Below, piece after piece: positions 55,597 to 64,000 of a stretch of DNA of 64,000 bases (the stretch's first letter is position 1; each line of letters begins with the position of its first letter). The notes under the pieces are model-generated. The model saw only the letters and a program-made list of their open reading frames with translations. It did not search any database and was not told the DNA's origin. The DNA comes from Pseudohongiella sp. O18 (GTDB lineage: Bacteria; Pseudomonadota; Gammaproteobacteria; Pseudomonadales; Pseudohongiellaceae), in the NCBI RefSeq assembly GCF_021729085.1, contig NZ_JAJSAR010000001.1:1054001-1118000 (forward strand), in the 5' to 3' direction. Position numbers and translations under genes: made by a program.

Positions 55597-57401
55597 GGTT
55601 GTTTGACTACATTGCAGGCTTCTCACGTTATGACCAGGAGCTGGATCCGCGGCTGTTGAGCCTGACATTGGAGTCGCAGCGAGTTCGCGTCCACCAGTCA
55701 CACAAGGCCTTATGGCTGGTGCTGGGTGCAGGGCTTGTTTATCTCTATGGTCTCTGGGACGAGGTGCCGCCAGCGTTGCTCAGTGCCTGGATAGGGCTGA
55801 TCATACTGTTCGCTGTGATAAGAGTCTTTGTCTGTCGGCGCGTCGAAAGCAAGCTGCCCAATGCAAGCGTACCGACTCTCTATTACAACGAAGCCATGCT
55901 TTATGTGACCTCTGTCGCCAGCACACTGGCGGTGGGGTCCGGGTTCTGGTGGGTTGGTCTGTCCGGACCTGATCGTGCTGATTTTGCTGTGATCATGTTG
56001 AGTCTGATATACGCGATTGGTACCACCATTAATTCTTCGATTCATATCCGTGGTTTCTCATGGATGCTGATTGCCAACCTCGGGCAGGCGTTAATATTCC
56101 TGTTGTTTTTTACTGAACCTGTTGCTCTGGAGAGTGCCGCCGCCATGCTGGCCATTCTCATTCTGCTGATTGAGTTTGGCAGGCGAAATGCTGATGTCTT
56201 TGCAGAGTCCATTCGAATCAGGGACGAAAACCGGGAACAGAATGCGAAGCTGGAAAAAGATAAAATCATCATTGAAAAGGCGCTCAACCTGGCTCGCAAG
56301 GCCAATGAAGAAAAAAACCGCTTTATGGCTGCGGCCAGTCACGACCTGCGCCAGCCATTGCACGCCATGACCCTGTTTCTGGGGAGTCTGCGGCATATCA
56401 GCACCGACGAGCGCATGATCGAGCTGGTCGACAAAATAGACGAGACCAGCACCCTGCTTCACGAGCAGTTCAACAGCCTGCTGGATCTGTCAAAGTTCGA
56501 CGCCGGTGTTGTTGCCGCAGATCTTTCTGATTTCAGGCTGGATGTATTATTGAAGAATATTGTGGACGCGGCCAGGCATGAAGCGCAGCCTAAAAATCTT
56601 GCCATCCATCTATATGCGACGCCGGTGACAGTTCGCTCAGACATGCTGTTGATGGAACGCCTGCTTCGCAATCTGGTGATGAATGCTGTCCGCTATACAG
56701 ATCGCGGTTCGGTGAGTATTCAGACACGACGTCTGCGGCAGGGCCTGAGTGTTTCAATCATTGATACTGGACTTGGTATCGCGCCAGAGGATCAGGAAAA
56801 AATCTTTCAGGACTATTATCAGGTCAGCAACAAGGCACGGACCAAGGGCAAAGGCTCAGGTCTGGGGTTGGCAATCGTCAAACGAATTGGCGCCTTGCTG
56901 GATCTGAAAATAAGCCTGAAATCCGAAGTCGGTGTCGGCAGTCATTTCACAGTTTTGATCCCGGCCCGTTCGGTGCAGGAAACTGAGGAGCCGGAGGTCG
57001 AAGCCAAGCTCGATGTGCTTGACGATTCGCGGCTGCGTGACAAAGACATACTGATTATTGATGACGATGCATCAATCCTTGATGCGATGGCCGTGTTGTT
57101 GCAGACCTGGGGTTGCCACACGATTCGTGCCTCGTCACCCGATCAGGTTGATCGCCTGATGAGTCACGGCGACCCTTTTGATCTGGTCCTGCTGGATGAC
57201 ATGCTGGACGACCGTCTGTCGGGGCTCGATATCGCCAATAAACTGGCAGCCATTATGCCGCGACGGCGCATTATCATGGCGACCGGTAATGCCAACAGTG
57301 CGCGTATCACCGAGATTCGCAATGCCGGGTTCAAGGTGTTGATCAAACCGGTTGAGTACACCGTCCTGCTGAAAAACCTGCTGGAGGCCCTGGAAGACTG
57401 A
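55593..57401 (+). CDS. Hybrid sensor histidine kinase with six transmembrane helices
   Basis: 602 residues from ATG 55593, overlapping the previous stop (ATGA). Six membrane helices (about 37-205) with little periplasmic loop, so it may sense membrane or lipid state; a short coiled coil, then HisKA with His250 (AASHDLRQPLHAM), HATPase with NLVMNAVRYTDRG, DTGLGIAPEDQEKIF and GSGLGLAIVKRI, and a C-terminal receiver with Asp535 (LVLLDDMLDDRLSG). HDLRQPL kinases commonly feed NarL-type regulators, and such a regulator starts this operon. Operon partner of the fusion enzyme. Confidence 0.93.
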   Translation: MRLFDYIAGFSRYDQELDPRLLSLTLESQRVRVHQSHKALWLVLGAGLVYLYGLWDEVPPALLSAWIGLIILFAVIRVFVCRRVESKLPNASVPTLYYNEAMLYVTSVASTLAVGSGFWWVGLSGPDRADFAVIMLSLIYAIGTTINSSIHIRGFSWMLIANLGQALIFLLFFTEPVALESAAAMLAILILLIEFGRRNADVFAESIRIRDENREQNAKLEKDKIIIEKALNLARKANEEKNRFMAAASHDLRQPLHAMTLFLGSLRHISTDERMIELVDKIDETSTLLHEQFNSLLDLSKFDAGVVAADLSDFRLDVLLKNIVDAARHEAQPKNLAIHLYATPVTVRSDMLLMERLLRNLVMNAVRYTDRGSVSIQTRRLRQGLSVSIIDTGLGIAPEDQEKIFQDYYQVSNKARTKGKGSGLGLAIVKRIGALLDLKISLKSEVGVGSHFTVLIPARSVQETEEPEVEAKLDVLDDSRLRDKDILIIDDDASILDAMAVLLQTWGCHTIRASSPDQVDRLMSHGDPFDLVLLDDMLDDRLSGLDIANKLAAIMPRRRIIMATGNANSARITEIRNAGFKVLIKPVEYTVLLKNLLEALED

Positions 57402-57512
57402 CCAGGGGCCCAAATCTAACCCATATGGCTAATATCGCACCGCCGTCCCGCTGTGCCACACTGGGCACGCTGACGACAACAATGGACGTTGTGGGAGGGG
57501 ATGGACCCTCTC

Positions 57513-57535
57513 CTGGCAGCAGGGTGTGCTGCCAG
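57513..57535. terminator. Hairpin between convergent kinase and argH genes
   Basis: Perfect 9-bp stem CTGGCAGCA / TGCTGCCAG with a 5-nt loop, ending 6 bp before the argH stop and about 110 bp after the kinase stop. It has no T tract, so it may be a bidirectional transcript-end structure rather than a classic terminator. Confidence 0.4.
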
Positions 57536-57541
57536 CAGCAC

Positions 57542-58954
57542 TCAGCGCTGTTGAAGCAGGATGCGATAATTGGCAGCTGCTGCCCGCACCTGATCGGGTG
57601 CTGTGCCACCAATATGATCACGCGCCTGAACGGAACCTTCCAGAGTCAGAACCGCAAACACGTCATCTTCAATTTTGTCTGAAAAAGCTTTCAGTTCATC
57701 AAGGCTGAGTTCGCTCAGATCTTTCTTGTGCTCAATGCCATAGGCAACCGACTTCCCGACCACTTCGTGAGCATCTCGAAACGCCATGCCTTTTTTCACA
57801 AGGTAGTCAGCAAGATCGGTTGCTGTTGCGTAGCCTTTTTTGGCTGACTGGTACATATTGTCGCGCTTGGCTTCGATCGCCGGCACCATGTCGGCATAAG
57901 CCTTAACGCAGTCACGCAGTGTGTCCAGCAGGTCAAACAGGGGTTCTTTGTCTTCTTGATTGTCTTTGTTGTAGGCCAGTGGCTGCGATTTCATCAGTGT
58001 CAGCAACGAGATCAGGTGGCCATTGACACGACCTGTCTTGCCTCGTACCAGCTCGGGCACGTCCGGATTTTTCTTTTGCGGCATGATCGATGATCCGGTG
58101 CAGAACCTGTCAGGCAGATCGATGAAATCGAACTGCGCTGATGTCCACAGCACCAGCTCCTCAGAGAACCGTGACAGATGGGTCATCAGGAGGCTGCCGC
58201 AGGCGGCCAGCTCGATGGCAAAATCGCGGTCGCTGACCGAATCCAGTGAGTTGCGGGTGGGTGCGTCAAAACCCAGCAACTCTGCTGTGTAGTGGCGATC
58301 AATCGGGAAACTGGTGCCGGCCAGCGCCGCTGCGCCCAACGGTGAGACGTTCAATCGTCGTCGGCAGTCCATCAGACGACTGTAGTCTCGGTCGAGCATC
58401 TCGTTCCAGGCCAGCAGGTGGTGACCCAGAGTGATAGGCTGCGCCGTCTGCAGGTGCGTGAAACCAGGCATGATGGTATCGGCTTCTTTTTCTGCGAGGT
58501 CAACCAGGGCATATTGCAGGCGAATCAGGTCCGATGCCAGAGCGTCAATTTCGTCCCGTACATAGAGGCGAATATCAGTCGCCACCTGGTCATTGCGCGA
58601 ACGACCTGTGTGCAGTTTCTTGCCGACGGGGCCAATGCGCTGAGTCAGTGCCGACTCAATGTTCATGTGCACATCTTCAAGCTCAACTGACCAGGTGAAC
58701 TCGCCATTGCGGATGTCGGTACGAATCGCTTCCAGGCCGCTCTCGATTGCCTGCTGTTCTTCGTCTGTCAGGATGCCGGCTTTGGCGAGCATGCGTGCAT
58801 GAGCTATCGAGCCATTGATGTCCTGATTGTACATACGCTGATCGAAGCTGACTGAGGCTGTAAAGCGTTGTACAAAGGCGTCAGTCGGTTCAGAGAAGCG
58901 GCCACCCCATAATGTATGGGTGTCTGCACCGGCGGTTTTGTCTTTCTGGCTCAT
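57542..58954 (-). CDS. argH: Argininosuccinate lyase
   Basis: 470 residues from ATG 58954 (open frame to 59026 has no ArgH-like sequence; AGGTGAT precedes ATG 58954). Last step of arginine synthesis, yielding arginine and fumarate. Marks: [71 protein letters not shown] and the signature [22 protein letters not shown]. Divergent from hemC, as in many gammaproteobacteria. Confidence 0.98.
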   Translation of the reverse strand: MSQKDKTAGADTHTLWGGRFSEPTDAFVQRFTASVSFDQRMYNQDINGSIAHARMLAKAGILTDEEQQAIESGLEAIRTDIRNGEFTWSVELEDVHMNIESALTQRIGPVGKKLHTGRSRNDQVATDIRLYVRDEIDALASDLIRLQYALVDLAEKEADTIMPGFTHLQTAQPITLGHHLLAWNEMLDRDYSRLMDCRRRLNVSPLGAAALAGTSFPIDRHYTAELLGFDAPTRNSLDSVSDRDFAIELAACGSLLMTHLSRFSEELVLWTSAQFDFIDLPDRFCTGSSIMPQKKNPDVPELVRGKTGRVNGHLISLLTLMKSQPLAYNKDNQEDKEPLFDLLDTLRDCVKAYADMVPAIEAKRDNMYQSAKKGYATATDLADYLVKKGMAFRDAHEVVGKSVAYGIEHKKDLSELSLDELKAFSDKIEDDVFAVLTLEGSVQARDHIGGTAPDQVRAAAANYRILLQQR

Positions 58955-59078
58955 GAGTATCACCTGCAAGGAAATCAGGGGCGCGATTATAGCATGGCCG
59001 CTTTGCGGGGCGCATTTGTGCTGCAATTGCCGTAGAATGGCGCCATTACATTGTCTTTAAACAGTTAGCGGATATCTT

Positions 59079-60011
59079 ATGAATTCAAAAGTCATTCGCA
59101 TTGCTACGCGCCGCAGCCCGCTGGCGTTATGGCAGGCGGAATTCGTGCGCGACGAGCTGATGGCGCGCAATCCGGATTTGCAGGTGGAACTGGTCGGCAT
59201 CGCCACGCGCGGTGACAAAATACTGGACACCCCCCTGGCGAAAATCGGCGGCAAAGCCCTGTTTGTGAAGGAACTGGAAGTCGCCATGCTGGAGGGCGAG
59301 GCTGACATCGCCGTCCATTCCATGAAAGATGTGCCGATGGAGTTTCCTGAAGGCCTGTTTCTGCCAGTTATTTGTGAGCGTGAAGACCCGCGCGATGCTT
59401 TTGTCTCCAATCACTACCCGGACGTTCTGTCGCTGCCACCGGGTGCGCGCGTTGGTACTGCCAGCCTGCGCCGTCAGTGCCAGCTGAAGTCTCTGCGCCC
59501 GGATCTGCAAATAGGCACTCTGCGAGGTAATGTACAAACCCGCCTTGGCAAGCTGGATGCTGGTGAATTCGATGCCATTGTGCTGGCCGCCGCAGGATTA
59601 CTGAGGCTGGAGCTTCACGAGCGCATAGCACAGTTCATCCCCACGGATTTGTCTTTGCCAGCAGGCGGGCAGGGTGCTGTTGGCATCGAGTGCCGCAGTG
59701 ACGATCAACGCGTCATCGACATGCTTATGCCTCTGCATCATCTTGACACAGCTGATCGCGTCATTTGCGAGCGCGCCCTGAACCGCCGCTTACAGGGTGG
59801 CTGCCAGGTACCAATCGCCTGCTACGCCGAACTGAACAATGACGATCTGCACCTCCGCGGTCTGGTGGGCGAACCTGATGGCAGTATTGTGTTGCGAACC
59901 GAGCAGCGCGGCCACCGACGTGATGCAGAAGCCATGGGAATAGAAGCTGCCGAACACCTGTTGGCTCAGGGGGCTGACAAAATACTGGCAGAACTGTACG
60001 CTAATTCCTGA
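59079..60011 (+). CDS. hemC: Porphobilinogen deaminase (hydroxymethylbilane synthase)
   Basis: 310 residues (E. coli 313). Joins four porphobilinogens on a dipyrromethane cofactor held by Cys242 ([13 protein letters not shown]). Other marks: [61 protein letters not shown] and [12 protein letters not shown]. Heads the hemC-hemD-hemX-hemY run. Confidence 0.98.
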   Translation: MNSKVIRIATRRSPLALWQAEFVRDELMARNPDLQVELVGIATRGDKILDTPLAKIGGKALFVKELEVAMLEGEADIAVHSMKDVPMEFPEGLFLPVICEREDPRDAFVSNHYPDVLSLPPGARVGTASLRRQCQLKSLRPDLQIGTLRGNVQTRLGKLDAGEFDAIVLAAAGLLRLELHERIAQFIPTDLSLPAGGQGAVGIECRSDDQRVIDMLMPLHHLDTADRVICERALNRRLQGGCQVPIACYAELNNDDLHLRGLVGEPDGSIVLRTEQRGHRRDAEAMGIEAAEHLLAQGADKILAELYANS

Positions 60012-60077
60012 GGTCACACTGACCGGTTTGACTGATTGTGCTGCGGCTAAACTACTAAGCGGCCTATTGGACTGAAT

Positions 60078-60866
60078 ATGAGTGCACAGTATGATCTGTC
60101 TGGCTTGAATGTATTGCTGACACGGCCTGCCGGTCAGTCCGACAGTCTGAGCGATACCATCAAATACTGCGGTGGCAGTGTCTGTGAATTGCCATTGATC
60201 GAAATTGAGCCAGTCACTGACCCGGATGCCTGCGAACGGATCAAGTCGCGTATTCTGAACCTTGATCAGTATGTCGCAGCGATTTTTATCAGTACCAATG
60301 CTGCCAGGTTGGGCATGAGCTGGATAGACCGTTACTGGCCGCAGTTGCCCACCGGTCTGACCGCTTACGCTGTGGGGCCTGGCACGGCGGCAGTACTGGG
60401 CGAGTTTGACTGGCCTGTGTACTGTTCCGATCAGGGTGTGACAAGCGAGCATTTATTGGCATTGCCAGGCCTCAGGAATGTCGCCGGGCAGCGCGTCGCC
60501 CTGTTTCGCGGCGTTGGTGGCCGCGAGCTGATTGCCGAGACGCTGCGCGAGCGCGGTGCCCAGGTCGATTACATAGAGCTCTACCGCCGCAGGACGCCTG
60601 ATTATAACGCCGATATAGTGGCTGAGATGGTGCGTGACAGAAAGGTGAATGCGCTGGTGGTTACCAGTGCGCAGATACTGGATGTGTTGCTGCACTTTGT
60701 GCATAACGATCCGGCTGTGGTTGGGTCTGTCCCGGTCATCGTGCCGTCTGCACGGGTCAGGGATCGGGCGCTGCAGGCGGGGTTCAGCAGTGTGATCAAT
60801 GCAGGTGGCGCCAGTGACGCGGTCATTCTGGAAAGTCTAGGCGATATCGCCAACGCAGTGAGGTGA
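60078..60866 (+). CDS. hemD: Uroporphyrinogen-III synthase
   Basis: 262 residues. Cyclises hydroxymethylbilane to uroporphyrinogen III. Low-conservation family; recognised by NVLLTRPAGQSDSLSD, FISTNAARLG, AYAVGPGTAAVL, RVALFRGVGGRELIAETLRERGA and VTSAQILDVL, plus its place between hemC and hemX. ATG 60078 lies 66 bp after hemC. Confidence 0.94.
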   Translation: MSAQYDLSGLNVLLTRPAGQSDSLSDTIKYCGGSVCELPLIEIEPVTDPDACERIKSRILNLDQYVAAIFISTNAARLGMSWIDRYWPQLPTGLTAYAVGPGTAAVLGEFDWPVYCSDQGVTSEHLLALPGLRNVAGQRVALFRGVGGRELIAETLRERGAQVDYIELYRRRTPDYNADIVAEMVRDRKVNALVVTSAQILDVLLHFVHNDPAVVGSVPVIVPSARVRDRALQAGFSSVINAGGASDAVILESLGDIANAVR

Positions 60867-60873
60867 GCAATTG

Positions 60874-62232
60874 ATGTCTTCAGATAACGACAAGTCGGCC
60901 GCAGACAATGCAGAGACCTCTGACATCATGCCGCAGGAAGAATACGTTCACGATCCGAAACCAGCTGGTGGGTCGCAAAAACAGCAGGCTGAATCGGTAA
61001 AAAATGACACAGGACCCTCAGGTCCTGATGCCGGGCAGGAAAAATCCTCGACTGCGCGGCAACATACCCCCCAGTTTCTGGATGAAATCGATCGCAGGCG
61101 CGGACGCGGCGGTTCGGGTCGCCGTCAGTCGCGCTGGCCGGTATTTCTGTTATTTCTTCTGCTCTGCGGTGTGTCGGCGGCTGGTGCCTGGTTTGGCTAT
61201 CAGCAGTGGATGACCCAGCAGTCTCAGGCGCAGACCATAGCGCAGCTTAGAGACGAGCTTTCACAAAATGCCAGCCAGCTGGAGCAGCAGATGTCGGCAG
61301 CACGCGATGAGTTAATGGCCGGTGTCGAAAGCGAACTGGCAGGTCTTGCGGCGCGAGAGTCAGAGCTGCAGGAAGTCCTGGCTGAGGTTGAAGCAGCTGG
61401 CACGCGCGACGATCAACGTTTTGCCCGTCTGCAGCAGCAGGTAGGGCGGGATATGCAGGATGTGTCAGATCTGGTGTCGGCGCTGCAGACACAAATGGCA
61501 ACAATGCAACAACGAGATGCCCGCTGGCTGAATGCCGAGGCGGCCTATCTGATGCGACTGGCACAGCGGAAGCTGACACTGGAGGCGGACATCAGCTCTA
61601 CCGTCATGCTGCTCAACTCAATTGATTCACTGCTCTCGCAGCAGGACAGTCTGCTGGCGAACACTGCACGCCAGAATATCCAGCAGGACATAGAGCGACT
61701 GGAATCCCTGCGGCTGCCAAACCGTGTGGCACTGGCCGAGCAGTTATCTGCATTGAGCGATCAGCTGCGAGTGGTTTCGTTTGCCTCGTCGCGTCAGGAC
61801 GCCTATGTCGAGTCTCTGCAGGATCGCTGGCAGCAGGGAGCTGGCAGTGGTGAAGGGCAGGAAGCAACCTGGTGGCAGGCGACGCTGGATCTGCTGCGAA
61901 CGGTGTTTGTATGGCGAGAAGTTGACCGTTCAGAGCCAGCATTTCTGCAGCCTGATCAGGAACAGCTGCTGAAGCAACAGATGCTGTTGCAGATAGAACA
62001 GGCCCGGCTCGCGGTCGTGCAGGCGGATCAGGCCATGTTCCAACTGGCGCTGGAGCAGCTGGCAAGCATCATCAATGAATATATGAATGATGAGAGTGGA
62101 CAGACACGCAGCCTGTTGTCAGAGATTCAGCGTCTGCACGATGTAAGGATTACCGCCGAGCTGCCGTCGCTGGACGGCTCTGCCGATCTGATCAGGCAGC
62201 TGGGTGCCAGTGCCTCAGGACGGGTGGAATAA
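60874..62232 (+). CDS. hemX: HemX family membrane protein
   Basis: 452 residues from ATG 60874 (AGGTGAG upstream). Cytoplasmic, acidic low-complexity N-terminus (1-80), basic patch (RRRGRGGSGRRQSR), one transmembrane helix (about 88-107), a long coiled coil (about 110-210) and the HemX domain with WLNAEAAYLMRLAQRKLTLE and QLALEQLA. Annotated as putative uroporphyrin-III methyltransferase by tradition, but no methyltransferase motif is visible; likely a structural or assembly partner in heme synthesis. Four-gene hem operon. Confidence 0.92.
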   Translation: MSSDNDKSAADNAETSDIMPQEEYVHDPKPAGGSQKQQAESVKNDTGPSGPDAGQEKSSTARQHTPQFLDEIDRRRGRGGSGRRQSRWPVFLLFLLLCGVSAAGAWFGYQQWMTQQSQAQTIAQLRDELSQNASQLEQQMSAARDELMAGVESELAGLAARESELQEVLAEVEAAGTRDDQRFARLQQQVGRDMQDVSDLVSALQTQMATMQQRDARWLNAEAAYLMRLAQRKLTLEADISSTVMLLNSIDSLLSQQDSLLANTARQNIQQDIERLESLRLPNRVALAEQLSALSDQLRVVSFASSRQDAYVESLQDRWQQGAGSGEGQEATWWQATLDLLRTVFVWREVDRSEPAFLQPDQEQLLKQQMLLQIEQARLAVVQADQAMFQLALEQLASIINEYMNDESGQTRSLLSEIQRLHDVRITAELPSLDGSADLIRQLGASASGRVE

Positions 62233-62236
62233 GGCC

Positions 62237-62500
62237 ATGAAAAAAACGTTCATACTCATTCTGCTGGCACTGATAGCGGGTGTTGCACTGGCCATTCAGC
62301 TGGCGCGTGATCCTGGTTACCTGTTGATAGCTTACGGCGACTACACCTTCGAAACCAGCCTGTTCGCATTGCTGGTGGCGATAATTCTGCTGTTGATTAT
62401 CGTCAAGCTGATACTCAGCCTGTTCCGCTGGCTTAACCCGATGCGACTGTTTAGAAGTGGCGACAGTCGGCCATCAAAGCGCTCAAGAAGCTCACTCTGA
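62237..62500 (+). CDS. hemY: HemY, truncated to the N-terminal membrane domain
   Basis: 87 residues from ATG 62237, 4 bp after hemX. MKKTFILILLALIAGVALA and the second helix (about 39-58) with LLIAYGDYTFETSLFALLV match the start of HemY. Full-length HemY is about 390-410 residues with tetratricopeptide repeats after the second helix; here the frame ends in a basic tail (RPSKRSRSSL) and TGA, and the next 1.4 kb is ubiD on the other strand. The TPR domain is missing rather than frameshifted. Confidence 0.82.
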   Translation: MKKTFILILLALIAGVALAIQLARDPGYLLIAYGDYTFETSLFALLVAIILLLIIVKLILSLFRWLNPMRLFRSGDSRPSKRSRSSL

Positions 62501-62510
62501 GAAGTCGCGT

Positions 62511-63974
62511 TTAGATACCCAGCTGATCCCACAGCGCATCAATACGTGCCTTGACCTCCGGGTCCATGGAAATGGGGGTGCCCCATTCTCGATCTGTTTC
62601 ACCTGGCCACTTGTTGGTAGCATCCATACCCATCTTGGACCCCAGGCCCGACACTGGCGAAGCGAAGTCCAGGTAATCAATTGGTGTATTGTCGATCAGC
62701 ACGGTGTCGCGTGATGGATCCATACGAGTGGTCATCGCCCAGATCACATCGTTCCAGTCACGGATATTGACGTCATCGTCAGTCACAATCACGAACTTGG
62801 TGTACATGAACTGTCGCAGGAACGACCAGGCACCCATCATCACGCGCTTGGCGTGACCGGGGTACTGCTTGCGAATGCTGATCACTGCAAGCCGGTATGA
62901 GCAACCCTCTGGGGGCAGATAAAAATCCACGATCTCCGGATACTGTTTTTGCAGCAGGGGCACAAACACTTCGTTCAGAGCCACGCCCAGCATGGCGGGC
63001 TCATCTGGCGGGCGACCGGTATAGGTGCTGTGGTAAATCGGGTCTTTGCGGTGCGTAAGCTTCTTGACCGTAAATACCGGGAAGCGCTCCACTTCGTTGT
63101 AGTAACCAGTATGATCCCCAAAGGGACCTTCGTCGGCCATCTCTTCTGGCTCAATGACGCCTTCCAGAACAAACTCAGCGCTGGCGGGTACCTGAAGGTC
63201 ATTGGTGAGGCACTTTACTACCTCGGTTTTGCTGCCGCGCAGCAGGCCCGCAAAGGCATACTCGGACAGTGTGTCAGGCACTGGCGTCACGGTAGCCAGG
63301 ATGGTTGCCGGGTCGGCACCAATGGCGATGGAAATCGGGAATGGTTCGCCCGGATGTTTCAACTGCCAGTCGCGAAAGTCGAGCGCACCGCCGCGATGCG
63401 ACAACCAGCGCATGATCAGCTTGTTGCGCCCCAGAAACTGCATGCGGTAAATGCCGAGATTCTGCCTTTCTTTGTCCGGGCCGCGCGTAATGACCAGCGG
63501 CCAGGTAACCAGAGGTGCGGCATCTCCGGGCCAGCAGGTCTGGATGGGCAGGAACGACAGATCGATGTCATCCTCTTCGATCACCACGTCCTGGCACGGT
63601 GCGTTTCTTTTGACGTTCGGCGCAATATTGAGCACCTGTTTCCAGGTGGGAAGATTCTCCCAAAGATCGCGCCAGCCTTTTGGCGGGTTCGGTTCTTTCA
63701 GGAAGGCCATCAACTTGCCTACATCCCGAAGACCTTCGGTGTCCTGCTGCCCCATGGCCAGCGCAATGCGCCGCGTATTGCCAAACAGATTGCCCAGCAG
63801 GGGAATCGATGATCCTTTCGGGTTTTCGAACAACAGCGCCGGCCCGCCAGCACGTAGCGTGCGATCGCAAATCTCCGTAATCTCCAGATTCGGGTCAACT
63901 GGCACACTTATCCGCTTCAGCTCACCCTCAGCCTCCAGCAAGGCAATAAACTCCCGAAGATCCTTGAATGCCAT
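62511..63974 (-). CDS. ubiD: 4-hydroxy-3-polyprenylbenzoate decarboxylase
   Basis: 487 residues (E. coli 497). Prenylated-FMN-dependent decarboxylase of ubiquinone synthesis; it needs UbiX (not in the window) for its cofactor. Marks: [84 protein letters not shown] (catalytic Glu region) and [21 protein letters not shown]. Complete; ATG 63974 is 26 bp from the window end. Convergent with the truncated hemY. Confidence 0.97.
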   Translation of the reverse strand: MAFKDLREFIALLEAEGELKRISVPVDPNLEITEICDRTLRAGGPALLFENPKGSSIPLLGNLFGNTRRIALAMGQQDTEGLRDVGKLMAFLKEPNPPKGWRDLWENLPTWKQVLNIAPNVKRNAPCQDVVIEEDDIDLSFLPIQTCWPGDAAPLVTWPLVITRGPDKERQNLGIYRMQFLGRNKLIMRWLSHRGGALDFRDWQLKHPGEPFPISIAIGADPATILATVTPVPDTLSEYAFAGLLRGSKTEVVKCLTNDLQVPASAEFVLEGVIEPEEMADEGPFGDHTGYYNEVERFPVFTVKKLTHRKDPIYHSTYTGRPPDEPAMLGVALNEVFVPLLQKQYPEIVDFYLPPEGCSYRLAVISIRKQYPGHAKRVMMGAWSFLRQFMYTKFVIVTDDDVNIRDWNDVIWAMTTRMDPSRDTVLIDNTPIDYLDFASPVSGLGSKMGMDATNKWPGETDREWGTPISMDPEVKARIDALWDQLGI

Positions 63975-64000
63975 CGATGTATGTGCTCCGTAGTCGTATG

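Noticed and set aside
62204-62236. Longer HemY start overlapping hemX
   Set aside because: The codons before ATG 62237 are the hemX C-terminus in another frame; the HemY-like sequence starts at MKKTFILILL.
1-64000. CRISPR arrays, insertion sequences, tRNA or rRNA genes
   Set aside because: Looked for repeated spacers, transposase motifs, terminal inverted repeats and clover-leaf sequences; none seen.

Overview
The window looks like a chromosomal segment of a free-living, probably marine or brackish gammaproteobacterium near the Pseudomonadales/Cellvibrionales. Evidence: moderately high GC by eye; Pseudomonas-like linkage of gshB-tonB-yqgE-ruvX and of pilT with the PLP protein; the lptM-lysA-dapF-DUF484 block; a hemC-hemD-hemX-hemY block; FimX/PilT twitching genes; and a bacterial voltage-gated sodium channel. 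I see no phage, insertion sequence, tRNA, rRNA or CRISPR array. Coding density is very high: no gap between genes exceeds about 300 bp. The largest are 45657-45909, which holds a structured element and terminators, and 49022-49249, which holds a palindrome.

Layout. 1-9.3 kb: partial exonuclease III, a LexA-boxed radical SAM gene, parC, a FimX-like degenerate GGDEF/EAL protein, and the complete epmB/efp/epmA set for EF-P beta-lysylation. 9.3-16.2 kb: a serine hydrolase, an acyl-AMP-ligase homologue that has lost its catalytic signatures, the YggS-type PLP protein, and an ECF sigma/anti-sigma pair divergent from a lipoprotein S8 protease. 16.3-24 kb: pilT, the NavBac channel, the gcvTHP operon, a signal peptidase and a small secreted protein. 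24-32.5 kb: SOS-boxed lhr, a zinc metalloprotease, a small membrane protein and a FAH-family hydrolase. 32.5-38 kb: ruvX, yqgE, tonB and gshB, divergent from two translationally coupled response-regulator-like genes whose receivers both lack the phosphoacceptor Asp. 38-45.6 kb: a glycan cluster with two GT2 enzymes, a PhyH dioxygenase and a 1409-residue multi-domain glycosyltransferase. 45.7-49 kb: lptM-lysA-dapF-DUF484. 49.2-57.4 kb: a three-gene coupled operon with a NarL-type regulator, an 1874-residue fusion of GMC oxidoreductase, alpha/beta hydrolase and PhoD-like phosphoesterase, and a hybrid histidine kinase. 57.5-64 kb: argH, hemC, hemD, hemX, a truncated hemY and ubiD.

The most distinctive element is the 49.2-57.4 kb operon: a two-component system bracketing one giant trifunctional enzyme, with overlapping start/stop codons at both junctions. 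The second is the degenerate PilG/PilH-like pair at 35.6-38 kb next to gshB-tonB, where functional pilG and pilH lie in Pseudomonas; its larger member carries a long helical domain I do not recognise. Two CTGT-N8-ACAG LexA boxes place a PA0069-type radical SAM protein and Lhr in the likely SOS regulon. Several T4P-linked genes (FimX-like, PilT, TonB3-like, PilG-like) are scattered among housekeeping genes.
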